From assembly GCF_900101495.1 (NCBI RefSeq), contig NZ_FMUS01000006.1:107426-171425 (forward strand): a stretch of 64,000 nt of DNA, read 5' to 3'. Numbering within the stretch: position 1 is the first letter of the stretch; each line of letters begins with the position of its first letter. This document shows positions 28,555 through 38,477 of this stretch, piece after piece. Both the position numbers and the translations under genes were made by a program. The notes below the pieces were generated by a model. The model had not been told where the DNA came from. It saw only the letters and a program-made list of their open reading frames with translations, and did no database searches. This DNA is from Alkaliphilus peptidifermentans DSM 18978 (GTDB lineage Bacteria > Bacillota > Clostridia > Peptostreptococcales > Natronincolaceae).

Positions 28555-29469
28555 TTGAATTGCATTTTAAGTGTTGAGGGTATATGTAAGGAGTTTGGTG
28601 GTAAAAAAGTTGTTGATGATATATCCTTTCAAGTATCAAAGGGAGAAATATTAGGAATTTTAGGACCTAATGGTGCAGGAAAATCAACAACCATCAGAAG
28701 CATTATGGGAATAATTTATCCTGATTCAGGTAATATAGATTTTAGAATAGAATGTGCAAATAATACAATTCCAATAGACAAAATTGGATATTTACCTGAG
28801 GAAAGAGGTTTATATAAAAATGTAAGGATTATAGACATATTAATGTACCTTGCAGATTTAAAGAATTATCCAAAAAACAAGGCTAAAAAAAGAATTTTTG
28901 AATACCTAGAAAAGTTTGATTTAAAGGGGAAGGAAAAGGCTAAAATCGAAGAGCTTTCTAAAGGAATGGCACAAAAAGTACAGTTTATAGCAGCAGTTCT
29001 TCATGAACCTGAGATCCTAATTCTTGATGAGCCCTTCTCCGGTTTAGATCCTGTTAGTCAAGATGTTTTTAGGGAAGAAATCATTAACCTAGCTAAGGGT
29101 GGTACATCTATTTTGTTATCTTCTCATCAAATGAATTTAGTAGAAGCACTTTGTAATCGCATTTTTCTTATCCATCAGGGTAAAAAAGTTATTTATGGAA
29201 ACTTAGATGAGATTAAGGAGTCCTTTGCTAATTTCAAGTGCACCATCAATGGATCGTTTAATGGAATAGATTTATTGAATTTTCCTTATGTTGATAAGGT
29301 AGAGGGGGATGAAGGTAAGAAGACTGTATATTTTAAGCCAGATGCTTCAATAAATACATTTATTAATGAAATATCAAATCATATGGAGATAAAAGAGCTC
29401 CACATCGATAGAATTTCTCTTCATGATATATTCGTAAGAATAGCAAAAGGAGGGATACCAAATGAATAA
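28555..29469 (+). CDS. ABC exporter ATPase (NatA/YhaQ-like)
   Basis: 304 residues from a TTG start. Walker A GPNGAGKSTT, signature LSKGMAQKVQF, Walker B ILILDEPFSGLDP, H-loop SSHQM. The extra C-terminal domain (about 215-304) is typical of the Na+/drug export subgroup. It overlaps the permease gene by eight bases. Likely role is Na+ or drug export; the substrate is inferred from family resemblance. Confidence 0.9.
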   Translation: MNCILSVEGICKEFGGKKVVDDISFQVSKGEILGILGPNGAGKSTTIRSIMGIIYPDSGNIDFRIECANNTIPIDKIGYLPEERGLYKNVRIIDILMYLADLKNYPKNKAKKRIFEYLEKFDLKGKEKAKIEELSKGMAQKVQFIAAVLHEPEILILDEPFSGLDPVSQDVFREEIINLAKGGTSILLSSHQMNLVEALCNRIFLIHQGKKVIYGNLDEIKESFANFKCTINGSFNGIDLLNFPYVDKVEGDEGKKTVYFKPDASINTFINEISNHMEIKELHIDRISLHDIFVRIAKGGIPNE

Positions 29470-30652
29470 CAGCATGAAGGTTGCTTTATGGGAAGTAAAG
29501 AAAAACCTTACAAATAAGTCATTTCTTATTTCAATTATATTAACCCCATTAATAATGATCATATTTGGTGGATTACCAACACTCCTAAGTATGCTGGAAT
29601 ATAATCAAACCCATAATCTTTATATAAGAGACGAAATAGGAATATACCAAGAGCTTCATCAGTATTTTGATGAACAAGAAGTAGACCTTATTAATTATTC
29701 TGGAACATTAGAAGAGCTTAAAGCACAGGGCAACCATAACAGGACAAGCTTTGTTCATTTAGATGATGAAATTATGGAGGTCAATTCAATTAGCATTCAT
29801 GCTTTAGATGATTCTAGACCACCAACCGCCTCTATTAGAAATGCTTTAAATAATATTATTCGGAATAGAAAGATGGAAGGTTTGGGTTTAACAGCTGAGC
29901 AAATTCAGCAGGTGGATACAAATTTTGATATAAGTATTATTACTGTAAAGGGTGAAGAAGAAGACTTCTTAAGAAAAATGATTCCTGCTATTTTTGCAGC
30001 TATGATTTATTTTTCCATTTTCTTTTCTGGAGCAATGACATTCCAAAGTTCAACGCAAGAGAAAAAGGACAAGATGGTAGAAATTTTGCTATCATCTGTA
30101 ACACCAGGACATTTAATGCAAGGAAAAATAGTTGGATGCTTTATTTTAGGTATGATTCAGGTGGTAGTTTGGTTAGCAGTTGGTATACCGATAGCGTATC
30201 TAGTTTTAAATATCCCTATTATACAATTAATAGCTATTAAAGAGCTTCCCTTAATGATTTTTTATGCTTTAGCTGGTTATTTATTGTTTTCTTCTATTTT
30301 TGTTAGCCTTGGTGCTACAATTGAGGATCCCCAATCGCAGGGTAATTTCCAGGGCATGATATTTCTATTACCAATGCTACCATTCTTTTTCTTTGGACCA
30401 ATTATAGCCAATCCCCATGGCATAGTAGCAAAAATAGGTACCTATTTCCCATTTTCTACTCCCGGGGTAATGTTACTCAGATTATCTTTAGCTAATAGAG
30501 TACCAACATTTGACATTATACTTAGCATTATAATAATTGTTATAACAACATATTTTGTTATGAAGCTAGCTGGTAAGTTATTTAAAACAGCAATACTAAT
30601 GTATGGTAAAAATGCTACACCTCAAGAAATTTTTAAATGGATAAGATATTAA
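29462..30652 (+). CDS. ABC exporter permease (NatB/YhaP-like)
   Basis: 396 residues. One helix near the N-terminus, a large extracellular loop (about 45-180), then five or six helices: the ABC-2 exporter layout. SGAMTFQSSTQEKKDKMVEI matches the conserved cytoplasmic segment of NatB-like permeases. Translationally coupled to the ATPase gene. Confidence 0.88.
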   Translation: MNNSMKVALWEVKKNLTNKSFLISIILTPLIMIIFGGLPTLLSMLEYNQTHNLYIRDEIGIYQELHQYFDEQEVDLINYSGTLEELKAQGNHNRTSFVHLDDEIMEVNSISIHALDDSRPPTASIRNALNNIIRNRKMEGLGLTAEQIQQVDTNFDISIITVKGEEEDFLRKMIPAIFAAMIYFSIFFSGAMTFQSSTQEKKDKMVEILLSSVTPGHLMQGKIVGCFILGMIQVVVWLAVGIPIAYLVLNIPIIQLIAIKELPLMIFYALAGYLLFSSIFVSLGATIEDPQSQGNFQGMIFLLPMLPFFFFGPIIANPHGIVAKIGTYFPFSTPGVMLLRLSLANRVPTFDIILSIIIIVITTYFVMKLAGKLFKTAILMYGKNATPQEIFKWIRY

Positions 30653-30654
30653 TG

Positions 30655-30702
30655 AGATAAAGACCGAGGTATACTTAGGTGTAATTCGGCCTTTATCTTA
30701 AA
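30655..30702. terminator. Bidirectional terminator
   Basis: Stem GAGATAAAG-CCGA / TCGG-CTTTATCTT between the convergent permease and msrB genes. Confidence 0.8.
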
Positions 30703-30709
30703 CACTTGA

Positions 30710-31153
30710 TCACTCAAATAATTGGATGTAATCTCCATAGCCCTCCTTTTCCAGTTTGTCTTTTGGAATAAACCTTAAGGAAGCACTATTAATACAATAT
30801 CTAACTCCCGTGGGCTTGGGTCCGTCATCAAATACATGGCCTAAATGAGAATCAGCCTTTTTACTCCTAACTTCAGTTCGAATCATACCATGACTCATAT
30901 CTTTTTTTTCTATAATCTGCTCTTGGTTAATGGGTTTTTTAAAGCTTGGCCAGCCGCATCCAGCATCATATTTATCTTTTGAGCTAAAAAGAGGTTCGCC
31001 TGAAATAATATCAACATAAATACCATCTTCATCATTATCCCAATACTCATTTTGAAAGGGAATTTCTGTTCCGTTTTCTTGAGTTACTTTATATTGTAGA
31101 GTCGTTAATTCTTTGATTTTTACTTCTTTATCTAATTCTATTTTTTTACTCAT
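30710..31153 (-). CDS. msrB: Peptide-methionine (R)-S-oxide reductase
   Basis: 147 residues, single-domain MsrB. Catalytic cysteine in [11 protein letters not shown]; a second cysteine in AGCGWPSF is positioned for the resolving disulfide. The two CxxC zinc pairs of zinc-type MsrB are absent ([13 protein letters not shown] replaces RCxxC), so this is the zinc-free form. It repairs methionine-R-sulfoxide using thioredoxin. AAAGGAGG ribosome-binding site. Confidence 0.95.
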   Translation of the reverse strand: MSKKIELDKEVKIKELTTLQYKVTQENGTEIPFQNEYWDNDEDGIYVDIISGEPLFSSKDKYDAGCGWPSFKKPINQEQIIEKKDMSHGMIRTEVRSKKADSHLGHVFDDGPKPTGVRYCINSASLRFIPKDKLEKEGYGDYIQLFE

Positions 31154-31323
31154 TTAAATATCCTCCTTTACAAATATTAATGATAATATACCCAATATTT
31201 TAATAAAACTATAGGTGATTAAACTAAAGGACATTTATTTTTCTTTATTGTATAATTGAATTAAATGTAAATACATTATGATAAGTTTATCGTCAGACTT
31301 GCAATGGGAAGGGAGCTTGAAAT

Positions 31324-33129
31324 TTGAAGAATATACATGAAGCGTATCAAAAAAGGTACAGCTACTATGACAAGTTATCAATAAAGCTAACAAAGGATAT
31401 CAATTTGATTAGTAACATGAGGCTATTACTATTTATTATTGCAGCCATCACTTTATACATATTGAGAAATAGTAGCTTCACTATTATTTGGGCAATAATT
31501 GCCATAGCCATGTTGATTTTTGTTAATCTTATATGGTTACATCAAAGCAATAAGAATAAACATAAATATGTAAGTCATTTAAAATTTATTAATGATAAGG
31601 GATTAAAAAGACTAAAGGGTGAATGGAATAAGTTTGATGATGTAGGAGTCGAATTCAGTGATTCAAATCATCCATTTTTAAATGACTTAGATATATTTGG
31701 TCAGGGCTCACTATTTCAAATGATAAATGAAACCAAGACCCAAATGGGAAGAAAAGCACTCGCTAAAATCCTAACTGCTACTGAATGTAATAAAGAGATA
31801 ATAGTCAAAAATCAGCAGGCAATCAAAGAGCTATCTAAAAAAAGGTGGTGGCGTCAAAGGTTAGCCGTAGAAGGTATGATGATTGAAGGAAAGGATATTA
31901 GTAATGAAGATTTAGTTAATTGGGGGACGGCTAAAAATCAAATTTATAGGAGCTTTGGCATCATTATACTAATTCGTGCTTTACCAATAATGCTAATGAT
32001 TAGCCTAGTAGCTGCCTTTTTTTTAGAGCAAATAACCTTTAAAATTCCAATTTATTTGTTTTTATTAAATTCATCCATAATAGGACTGAATATAAAAAAT
32101 ATTAACAACGAACTAAATAAGGTATTAAAATATAAAAATCAAATAAAGAAATATAAAAGAATAATAATACACTTTGAAAAAGAATTATTTCAATCTGAAT
32201 ATATTAAAGAATTGAAAAAGGGGCTTATTAATGATAACGGTAAAACTGCTGTAGTACAATTGAAGAAGCTAGAAAGATTAGTTGATAGCATATTGAACAG
32301 AACTAATTTTGTATTTTTTCCTATTAATATAATACTATTATGGGATTATCAGTGTTTAATAGCATTAGAAAAATGGAGAAGCCAGTCAGGAGGGTTAATA
32401 AAAGAATGGCTAAATTCAATAGGTGAAATAGAAGGATTATCTAGCTTAGCCTTAATACCCTACGAAAATCCCAATTGGGTTTATCCTTCAATTACTGATA
32501 AGCCATCTAACTTTACAGCAATAAAAATGGGACACCCTTTACTGGGCAATAAACAGGTTTATAACGATATCAGCTTTGGAGATGCTAAAGTATTATTGAT
32601 AACAGGCTCTAATATGTCAGGAAAAAGCACATTGTTAAGGAGCGCTGGTATCAATTTAGTACTGGCCTATGCAGGAGTTCCAGTTTGTGCCAACTATTTT
32701 GAGCTGTCTATTATGAATGTTTATACCTGTATGAGGATTAGTGATAATCTAGAAAAGAGCATTTCTTCCTTTTACGCTGAGCTCTTAAGGATTAAAAGTA
32801 TTGTTGAAGCAGGTAAAGGGCATAAACCAGTATTTTTCCTACTGGACGAAATATTTAAAGGAACAAATTCTCAGGATCGTCATTTAGGGGCTAAGCTATT
32901 AATTAAACAGCTATATGAAAATGGAGCAATTGGTTTTGTTTCAACCCACGATCTTGAACTGGCAGATATGGAAAGAGAAACAAATGAAAAGCTAATAAAC
33001 TATCATTTTCAAGAGCATTATAAAAACAATGAAATCTTTTTTGATTATCGACTTAGGAGAGGTGTATCAACCACAAGAAATGCGCTGTATTTAATGAGGC
33101 TTGCTGGAGTTGAAACAGGATATAATTGA
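31324..33129 (+). CDS. Membrane-anchored MutS-like ATPase
   Basis: 601 residues from a TTG start. The C-terminal MutS ATPase (about 415-590) has [28 protein letters not shown] and FVSTHDLELADME. Two helices (about 30-73) and another pair (about 212-258) make it a membrane protein, unlike mismatch-repair MutS, and the mismatch-binding and connector domains are missing. It belongs to the poorly studied MutS-related membrane group. Function unknown; the ATPase is probably active. Confidence 0.85.
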   Translation: MKNIHEAYQKRYSYYDKLSIKLTKDINLISNMRLLLFIIAAITLYILRNSSFTIIWAIIAIAMLIFVNLIWLHQSNKNKHKYVSHLKFINDKGLKRLKGEWNKFDDVGVEFSDSNHPFLNDLDIFGQGSLFQMINETKTQMGRKALAKILTATECNKEIIVKNQQAIKELSKKRWWRQRLAVEGMMIEGKDISNEDLVNWGTAKNQIYRSFGIIILIRALPIMLMISLVAAFFLEQITFKIPIYLFLLNSSIIGLNIKNINNELNKVLKYKNQIKKYKRIIIHFEKELFQSEYIKELKKGLINDNGKTAVVQLKKLERLVDSILNRTNFVFFPINIILLWDYQCLIALEKWRSQSGGLIKEWLNSIGEIEGLSSLALIPYENPNWVYPSITDKPSNFTAIKMGHPLLGNKQVYNDISFGDAKVLLITGSNMSGKSTLLRSAGINLVLAYAGVPVCANYFELSIMNVYTCMRISDNLEKSISSFYAELLRIKSIVEAGKGHKPVFFLLDEIFKGTNSQDRHLGAKLLIKQLYENGAIGFVSTHDLELADMERETNEKLINYHFQEHYKNNEIFFDYRLRRGVSTTRNALYLMRLAGVETGYN

Positions 33130-33487
33130 ATGGTAGATGTTGAATGTTGAATGATGAATGTTGAATGTTGAATGTTGAATGAGATTAAAGCAATGAGTAA
33201 AGATCGCAATAATTGCTATAGCAGGTAAGCTAGAAGACATTAGAGAAGTTTGGTATTAATTTAAGTAGGGGCGGACGACTCTGTCTGCCCATTTCAGTAT
33301 TTAATGACAACTAACCAGTTTAAGTTAGAAGTATATCCTTTTATAAGTTAATATGAGTCGGAATTTATAAATTAGAATGTAAACTTATGTAGAAGTGGTT
33401 TCAACACGAGACCATTAAATCAAATAATAAAAAGGTGTGGATATTTCCACACCTTTGAGATTGTTGAAAAAGTAAACAATAGTAATC
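33130..33487. repeat. Intergenic region with heptamers, hairpins and repeat fragment
   Basis: TTGAATG heptamers fill 33137-33182. A hairpin GGGCGGACGA / TGTCTGCCC lies near 33269-33291. A hairpin AAAGGTGTGG / CCACACCTTT at 33431-33455 is followed by a ~22-base match to the start of the structured repeat (33460-33482, TTGTTGAAAAAGT type). No gene seen. Confidence 0.65.
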
Positions 33488-34195
33488 CTACTGATAGAAG
33501 GCATGGCCTCCAATTTTTGTTACATAACTTTTATTTCTTACTATCCATGTTCCTGCTGCTTTAGACGGATTAAAGAAGTAAGTTGAATTACCAACTGATC
33601 TAGAACCGTTAATTGCTTCTCTGGCAGCCTGTGTACATTCATTACATGGATTATTGTATATAGAACCATCAGCCACAGGACTAAATTGAGGAATGTTTTT
33701 GTAATACTCAAAAATTACATTGTAAATTGTATTGGGGAAATCTTTAGAATTTACCCTATTTAAAACTACGTTTCCTACTGCTACCTTTCCTCTATAGGGC
33801 TCACCAGCAGCTTCTGCATGTATAATTCTTGCCAACCAATATACGTCTCCTGTATTAATACTAGCTGTAACTGTATTGCTTCTTGTAGAAACAGGATTTG
33901 TTTTCCCGTATAAGGTAGATTGGGTTTGAGGGCCGGCTATTCCATCAATTCTTATTCGACTATCTATTTGAAAATTAATAACAGCTCTTTCTGTAATTTT
34001 TCCATAGATGCCGTCAACTGTGAAATTATAATAGGCCAAGTTTTGCAAAGCCTGTTGTAGTCTTACCACTTCATTACCTCTGCTGCCAAACCGTAGCATG
34101 CTGTAAGACTCTCCCGCAAAAACTCCTATTACCTGTATCGATATTAAAAATATTATTAATATCAACGATACAACCTTTTTATTGTTTAACTTCAT
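33488..34195 (-). CDS. SleB/CwlJ-type cell wall hydrolase with peptidoglycan-binding domain
   Basis: 235 residues: signal peptide (1-28), a PG_binding_1 repeat (about 35-95, RFGSRGNEVVRLQQALQ) and a Hydrolase_2 domain (about 115-235) beginning YWLARIIHAEAAGEPYRGK, with the glutamate of HAEA as likely catalytic residue. It cuts glycan strands in the wall. A c-di-AMP riboswitch occupies its leader (34210-34344) and ends at the ribosome-binding site AGGAAGGAG, so expression should follow c-di-AMP level. This pairing of ydaO RNAs with wall hydrolases is well known. Confidence 0.93.
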   Translation of the reverse strand: MKLNNKKVVSLILIIFLISIQVIGVFAGESYSMLRFGSRGNEVVRLQQALQNLAYYNFTVDGIYGKITERAVINFQIDSRIRIDGIAGPQTQSTLYGKTNPVSTRSNTVTASINTGDVYWLARIIHAEAAGEPYRGKVAVGNVVLNRVNSKDFPNTIYNVIFEYYKNIPQFSPVADGSIYNNPCNECTQAAREAINGSRSVGNSTYFFNPSKAAGTWIVRNKSYVTKIGGHAFYQ

Positions 34196-34209
34196 TTCCT
34201 ACACTCCTT

Positions 34210-34344
34210 CCTTTATGCTTCCGAAGTTAGCTGACGGGTTCGGGATAGAAGGCTCCCTACCATATACATGGATTAACCCCTTAGATGGTTCCTCCGTACT
34301 CATATAATATGAGATTCAGCTGTGAATAAAGTAAAGCATAAAGG
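34210..34344 (-). ncRNA. c-di-AMP riboswitch (ydaO/yuaA class)
   Basis: On the minus strand the conserved blocks appear in order: CGGAGGAACCA, AAGGGGTTAATCC, GTAGGGAGCC, CCCGAACCCGTCAGCTAAC and TTCGGAAGC. The closing P1 helix is CCTTTATGC (5') with GCATAAAGG (3'), giving 135 bases. P1's 3' strand runs straight into AAGGAG, the ribosome-binding site of the hydrolase gene, so ligand binding could hide it; ydaO switches generally turn expression off with c-di-AMP. No separate terminator is seen. Confidence 0.95.
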
Positions 34345-34641
34345 TATTATACAGGAGTGAAGATATTATGTAAACCTGAAAACTGAATATACCAGTAAAT
34401 ACTAACTTTCATATATAAGTATTTAAAGATATTTAAATTAACTTGTTCTTTTAAGTTTAAATGCACCTTAATAGTAACTATTCCCTTACAGCACTTGAAG
34501 GTTTTAGTCAATTAAAGAAATATTATAATACCGCTTGAATATTGGAATAATAGCATTTAATAAATAATCTATTTTGTAATGATTTAATTTATGTTAAGAT
34601 AATAAGATGAAACCTAGTTAAGAAAGGAGATATACATATAT
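34345..34641. other. AT-rich divergent promoter region
   Basis: Lies between the riboswitch-controlled hydrolase (-) and the IclR gene (+). No ORF or clear structure seen apart from AT-rich promoter-like DNA. Confidence 0.4.
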
Positions 34642-35403
34642 ATGAAGGATATTGTGCAGTCTGTTGATAGGACTTTATCTATTTTAGAAGTTCTTTCAGA
34701 TTATCAAGATGGTCTTGGGATTACGGATTTAAGTGGTAAAATTAATCTTCATAAAAGCACAGTACATAGATTATTAGCAACTTTAATACATAAAGGATAT
34801 GTTATACAAGATAATGTAACCAATAAATATCAAATAACATTTAAATTATTTGAATTGGGGAATAAGAGACTTGAAAATATAGATTTATTTAGTGTTGCAA
34901 AACCTTTCTTAAAAGAATTAATGAGTAAAACAAATGAAGTTGTACATCTTGTTATAAGAGAAGGAAATGAAATTGTATATATCGATAAAGTAGAATCAGA
35001 AAACACCATCCGAATGTTCTCGAAAATAGGTAGAAGAAGCCCGTTATATTGTACTGCTGTTGGAAAGGCAATTTTAGCACAGCTACCAGAAGAAGAAATA
35101 GAAAGAATCTGGAATAATAGTGTTATTGAAAAGTTTACTGACCATACAATAATAACAATTGAAGAAATGAAAAAGGAATTACAAGAAATACGCAAAAAAG
35201 AGTATGCAGTAGATGAACAGGAAAATGAGCTGGGAGTACGATGTGTTGGAGCGGTTGTATTTAATCATACTGGCGAAGTAGCTGGTGCAATTAGTATATC
35301 TGGCCCCACAATACGGGTTACAAAGGAGAAGGCCAGTGAGTTTTCTAAATTAGTCATTATGTATAGTAAGATGATATCAAAAGAGCTTGGTTACAGAGGA
35401 TAG
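34642..35403 (+). CDS. IclR-family transcriptional regulator
   Basis: 253 residues. Winged helix at about 5-65 with GLGITDLSGKINLHKSTVHR, and an IclR effector domain (about 80-250) with YCTAVGKAILA and the late DEQENELGVRCVGAVVFN. These regulate small-acid or sugar-acid catabolism, commonly near KDG aldolase genes; none is nearby, so the target is unknown. AAGAAAGGAGAT ribosome-binding site. Confidence 0.92.
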   Translation: MKDIVQSVDRTLSILEVLSDYQDGLGITDLSGKINLHKSTVHRLLATLIHKGYVIQDNVTNKYQITFKLFELGNKRLENIDLFSVAKPFLKELMSKTNEVVHLVIREGNEIVYIDKVESENTIRMFSKIGRRSPLYCTAVGKAILAQLPEEEIERIWNNSVIEKFTDHTIITIEEMKKELQEIRKKEYAVDEQENELGVRCVGAVVFNHTGEVAGAISISGPTIRVTKEKASEFSKLVIMYSKMISKELGYRG

Positions 35404-35523
35404 ATGTAATCAAGTTTTTTATTGATATTTAAGTATATTTTACTAGATGAAGAAGCACACCATAAAAGTAGTATAATAACTTTTCAATTATCATCATATT
35501 TAAGAGAAATTAAAAAAATTTGA

Positions 35524-35571
35524 TTGACACATACCCCAAGGGGGTATATAATTTATACCATAGGGGGGTAT
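35524..35571 (+). promoter_or_regulatory. Copper-ATPase promoter with two CsoR-like operators
   Basis: TTGACA (35524-35529) and TATAAT (35547-35552) are 17 bases apart. The spacer is almost entirely an ATACCCC-AAG-GGGGTAT palindrome (35531-35547), and a second copy, ATACC-ATAGGG-GGGTAT (35555-35571), covers the transcription start. G/C-tract palindromes flanked by ATA/TAT are the known CsoR copper-repressor site. No csoR gene is in the window. Confidence 0.85.
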
Positions 35572-35704
35572 ATGAATGTTGTAATTGATTTATTTGACAC
35601 AATTAGTGAATAATACTTAAATAACTAAGGTATAAGTAGAATAATGTTATTTAAGATCAATTTCAATTTACATTATATAAATATAGTTGAGAGGAGAAGT
35701 GTTT

Positions 35705-38182
35705 ATGAGCAATGATATAAATAAAAAAACAATTATATTCAAAATTGAAGGGATGTCTTGTAGCAGTTGTGCTGCAATAATTGGAAAAAAGCTAAATTCA
35801 ATTGATGGCATTATAAACTCTAATATTAATATTGCCACCGAAAAGGGGCAGGTAGAATATAATAACAATTTAATAGATGAAAAGATAATTATAAAGGCGA
35901 TAGATGATGCAGGCTACAGAGCTGTGCTGGAGGAAGACAATAAAACAGAAAAGATTACTTTGAAAATTGCAGGCATGACATGTACAGCCTGCGCTAGTAG
36001 GGTTGAAAAAACATTAAACAAATTAGAAGGGGTTATAAATGCAAGTGTTAACTTTGCGGTAGAAAAGGTAACTGTGGAATATGATCCCCAAAAAATTAGA
36101 CTATCCCAGATGAAAAATAAAATTAGTGATTCAGGATATGAACTCATATTAGAAGAGGAAAAGTCTAATGATGTAGATGAAGATGAAGTGAAAATGCAGA
36201 AGGCTAAGAAAACAATGTTAACATCAGGCTTCCTTTCAGGAGCAATTATGACCCTTATGGTAATACACATGTTCATTATACCAATTCCTGTTTATTTACC
36301 GATTGTTGCACTATTAGGTTTCCCAATTATTTTTGGGACAGGACTTCATGTTCATAAGGCTAGTTTTAAGGCACTTAAAAACAAAAACCCTAATATGGAT
36401 GTATTGGTAACACTTGGGTCTTTACCTCCCTATGTAATAGGCTTAATGGGTTTCTTTTTTCCAATTCAAACATTTATTGAAATGGCAACAACTATAATGA
36501 CTTTTCATTTGATTGGAAAATATTTAGAGGTTCGTGCTAAAGGAAGGGCATCTCAAGCCATAAAAAAATTACTTCAAATGGGTGCTAAAACAGCAAAAAT
36601 TATAGTCGATGGAGAAGAAATGGAAATTCCAGTTAAAGACTTACAGGTAGGAGATATTATGGTAGTGCGTCCTGGAGAAAAGATTCCTACTGATGGTATA
36701 GTTGTTGATGGCAATAGTTTAGTAGATGAGTCTATGGCAACTGGAGAGTCTATGCCTGTAAAACGAGAAAAGGGCCATGAAGTAATAGGAGCAACGTTAA
36801 ATAAGCAAGGGTTGTTAAAGGTAGAGGTAACAAAAATAGGAAAAGATACCTTCTTATCGCAAGTAATTAAGATGGTGGAGGAATGTCAGGGTTCTAAAGT
36901 ACCAATACAGGAGTTTGCAGACCGTGTTACTGGATATTTCGTTCCTGCAATAATCATTATTACATTTGGTACGTTTATTTCCTTTAATATATTTCCAGAA
37001 TTTCATTTAAGAATTATTCAGTGGGGTTCAACCTTCTTACCATGGGTAAACCCAGACCTGACACCACTTACTTTAGCATTTATTACAGCTACTGCTGTTT
37101 TAGTTATCTCTTGTCCTTGTGCATTAGGGTTAGGAACACCAACTGCTTTAATGGTAGGTAGTGGTATAGGAGCAGAAAAGGGTATTCTAATTCGAAACGG
37201 TGAAGCCATTCAAACCTTTAAAGAAGTAAGGGCTATTGCCTTTGATAAAACTGGTACCATTACAAAGGGTAAACCAGAGGTGACTGACTTAATAATGGTA
37301 GATGGTGTTACAGTAAAAGATTTTCTTTACTATGCAGGTACAATTGAAAATGGATCAGAGCATCCTTTAGCTCATTCTATTGTTGAAAAAGCTAAGGATG
37401 AAAAGATAAAATTAGGTGAAGTTATAGATTTTAATGCAGTTGTTGGTATGGGTGTAATAGGGATTATTGACGGAGAAGGTGTACTTGTAGGAAATAGAAA
37501 ATTAATGAAGGAAAACAACATTGCATTTGAGGCCTATGAAGAAGAACTAATTAGATTAGAGGAAGAAGCAAAAACAGCTATGCTGCTTGCTAAAGGAAAT
37601 GAATTATTAGGTATCGTAGCCGTAGCCGATCCAATAAAGGAAGATTCAGCACAAGCTATAGCAGAATTAGAAAGTATGGGTATTAAAACAGCCATGATTA
37701 CAGGAGATAATAGAAGGACTGCTGCTGCCATAGGTAAAAAAGTAGGAATAAGTCATGTGATTTCAGAAGTGCTACCAGATGGTAAGGTAGAAGAAGTTGT
37801 AAAGCTACAAGAGAAATATGGTACAGTAGCTATGGTAGGAGATGGAATAAATGATGCTCCTGCATTGAAGCAATCTAATGTTGGAATTGCCATTGGAACA
37901 GGGACAGATATCGCTATAGAAGCTGCTGATGTTACGCTAGTAAGAGGAGAGTTAACGGGCATAGTATCTGCAATCAAATTATCTAGAGCAATCTTCAAAA
38001 AGATTAAAGAAAATTATTTCTGGGCTTGGTTTTATAATGCTATAGCAATACCAGTAGCAATGTTTGGATTATTACATCCAATGATAGGGGCAGCTGCTAT
38101 GGCCATAAGTTCATTAAATGTTGTTTATAACTCATTAAGACTGAAGAAAGTTGATATAGAGCCCAGCTATAAGAGGGCGTAG
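35705..38182 (+). CDS. copA: Copper-translocating P1B-type ATPase
   Basis: 825 residues from the ATG at 35705, chosen for the GAGAGGAGAAG just upstream. Two heavy-metal domains ([18 protein letters not shown]), actuator TGES, CPC in [12 protein letters not shown], phosphorylation site [22 protein letters not shown] and [10 protein letters not shown]. It exports Cu(I). Control by a CsoR-type repressor is suggested by the operators over its promoter. Single-gene unit. Confidence 0.95.
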   Translation: MSNDINKKTIIFKIEGMSCSSCAAIIGKKLNSIDGIINSNINIATEKGQVEYNNNLIDEKIIIKAIDDAGYRAVLEEDNKTEKITLKIAGMTCTACASRVEKTLNKLEGVINASVNFAVEKVTVEYDPQKIRLSQMKNKISDSGYELILEEEKSNDVDEDEVKMQKAKKTMLTSGFLSGAIMTLMVIHMFIIPIPVYLPIVALLGFPIIFGTGLHVHKASFKALKNKNPNMDVLVTLGSLPPYVIGLMGFFFPIQTFIEMATTIMTFHLIGKYLEVRAKGRASQAIKKLLQMGAKTAKIIVDGEEMEIPVKDLQVGDIMVVRPGEKIPTDGIVVDGNSLVDESMATGESMPVKREKGHEVIGATLNKQGLLKVEVTKIGKDTFLSQVIKMVEECQGSKVPIQEFADRVTGYFVPAIIIITFGTFISFNIFPEFHLRIIQWGSTFLPWVNPDLTPLTLAFITATAVLVISCPCALGLGTPTALMVGSGIGAEKGILIRNGEAIQTFKEVRAIAFDKTGTITKGKPEVTDLIMVDGVTVKDFLYYAGTIENGSEHPLAHSIVEKAKDEKIKLGEVIDFNAVVGMGVIGIIDGEGVLVGNRKLMKENNIAFEAYEEELIRLEEEAKTAMLLAKGNELLGIVAVADPIKEDSAQAIAELESMGIKTAMITGDNRRTAAAIGKKVGISHVISEVLPDGKVEEVVKLQEKYGTVAMVGDGINDAPALKQSNVGIAIGTGTDIAIEAADVTLVRGELTGIVSAIKLSRAIFKKIKENYFWAWFYNAIAIPVAMFGLLHPMIGAAAMAISSLNVVYNSLRLKKVDIEPSYKRA

Positions 38183-38185
38183 AGG

Positions 38186-38212
38186 TAATATACTAAAGAA
38201 TGTTCTTTAGTA
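38186..38212 (+). terminator. Terminator hairpin after copA
   Basis: Stem ATACTAAAGA / TTCTTTAGTAT right after the stop codon, with few T residues. Confidence 0.55.
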
Positions 38213-38279
38213 TGATTAGTAAAAAACTCTGTATAGATAAACTGAAATAGCTTTAATATGAGATAATAGATAAGTTAAA

Positions 38280-38325
38280 AATGATGTCCAGTATATACAA
38301 TGCTGGACATCATTTAATTTTTGCT
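38280..38325 (+). terminator. Second terminator downstream of copA
   Basis: Perfect 11-bp stem ATGATGTCCAG / CTGGACATCAT followed by TTAATTTTT. Confidence 0.8.
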
Positions 38326-38477
38326 TGTTGTAGATAAATAATCTGCTATTGTAATTAATTTGAAATTGTAAGATTATTGTGTAAATTTCATTTTTAAAGA
38401 AGGAAAAATAAGAAATCTGTCGAAAAACTAGTAGTGATTAATTATGTAAAACAAAATACTATAAAAGAGGGATGCTA

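Noticed and set aside
35572..35613. 14-codon ORF in the copA leader
   Set aside because: The G tract upstream belongs to the second CsoR-like operator and is only three bases from the ATG; no terminator follows, so attenuation is not supported.
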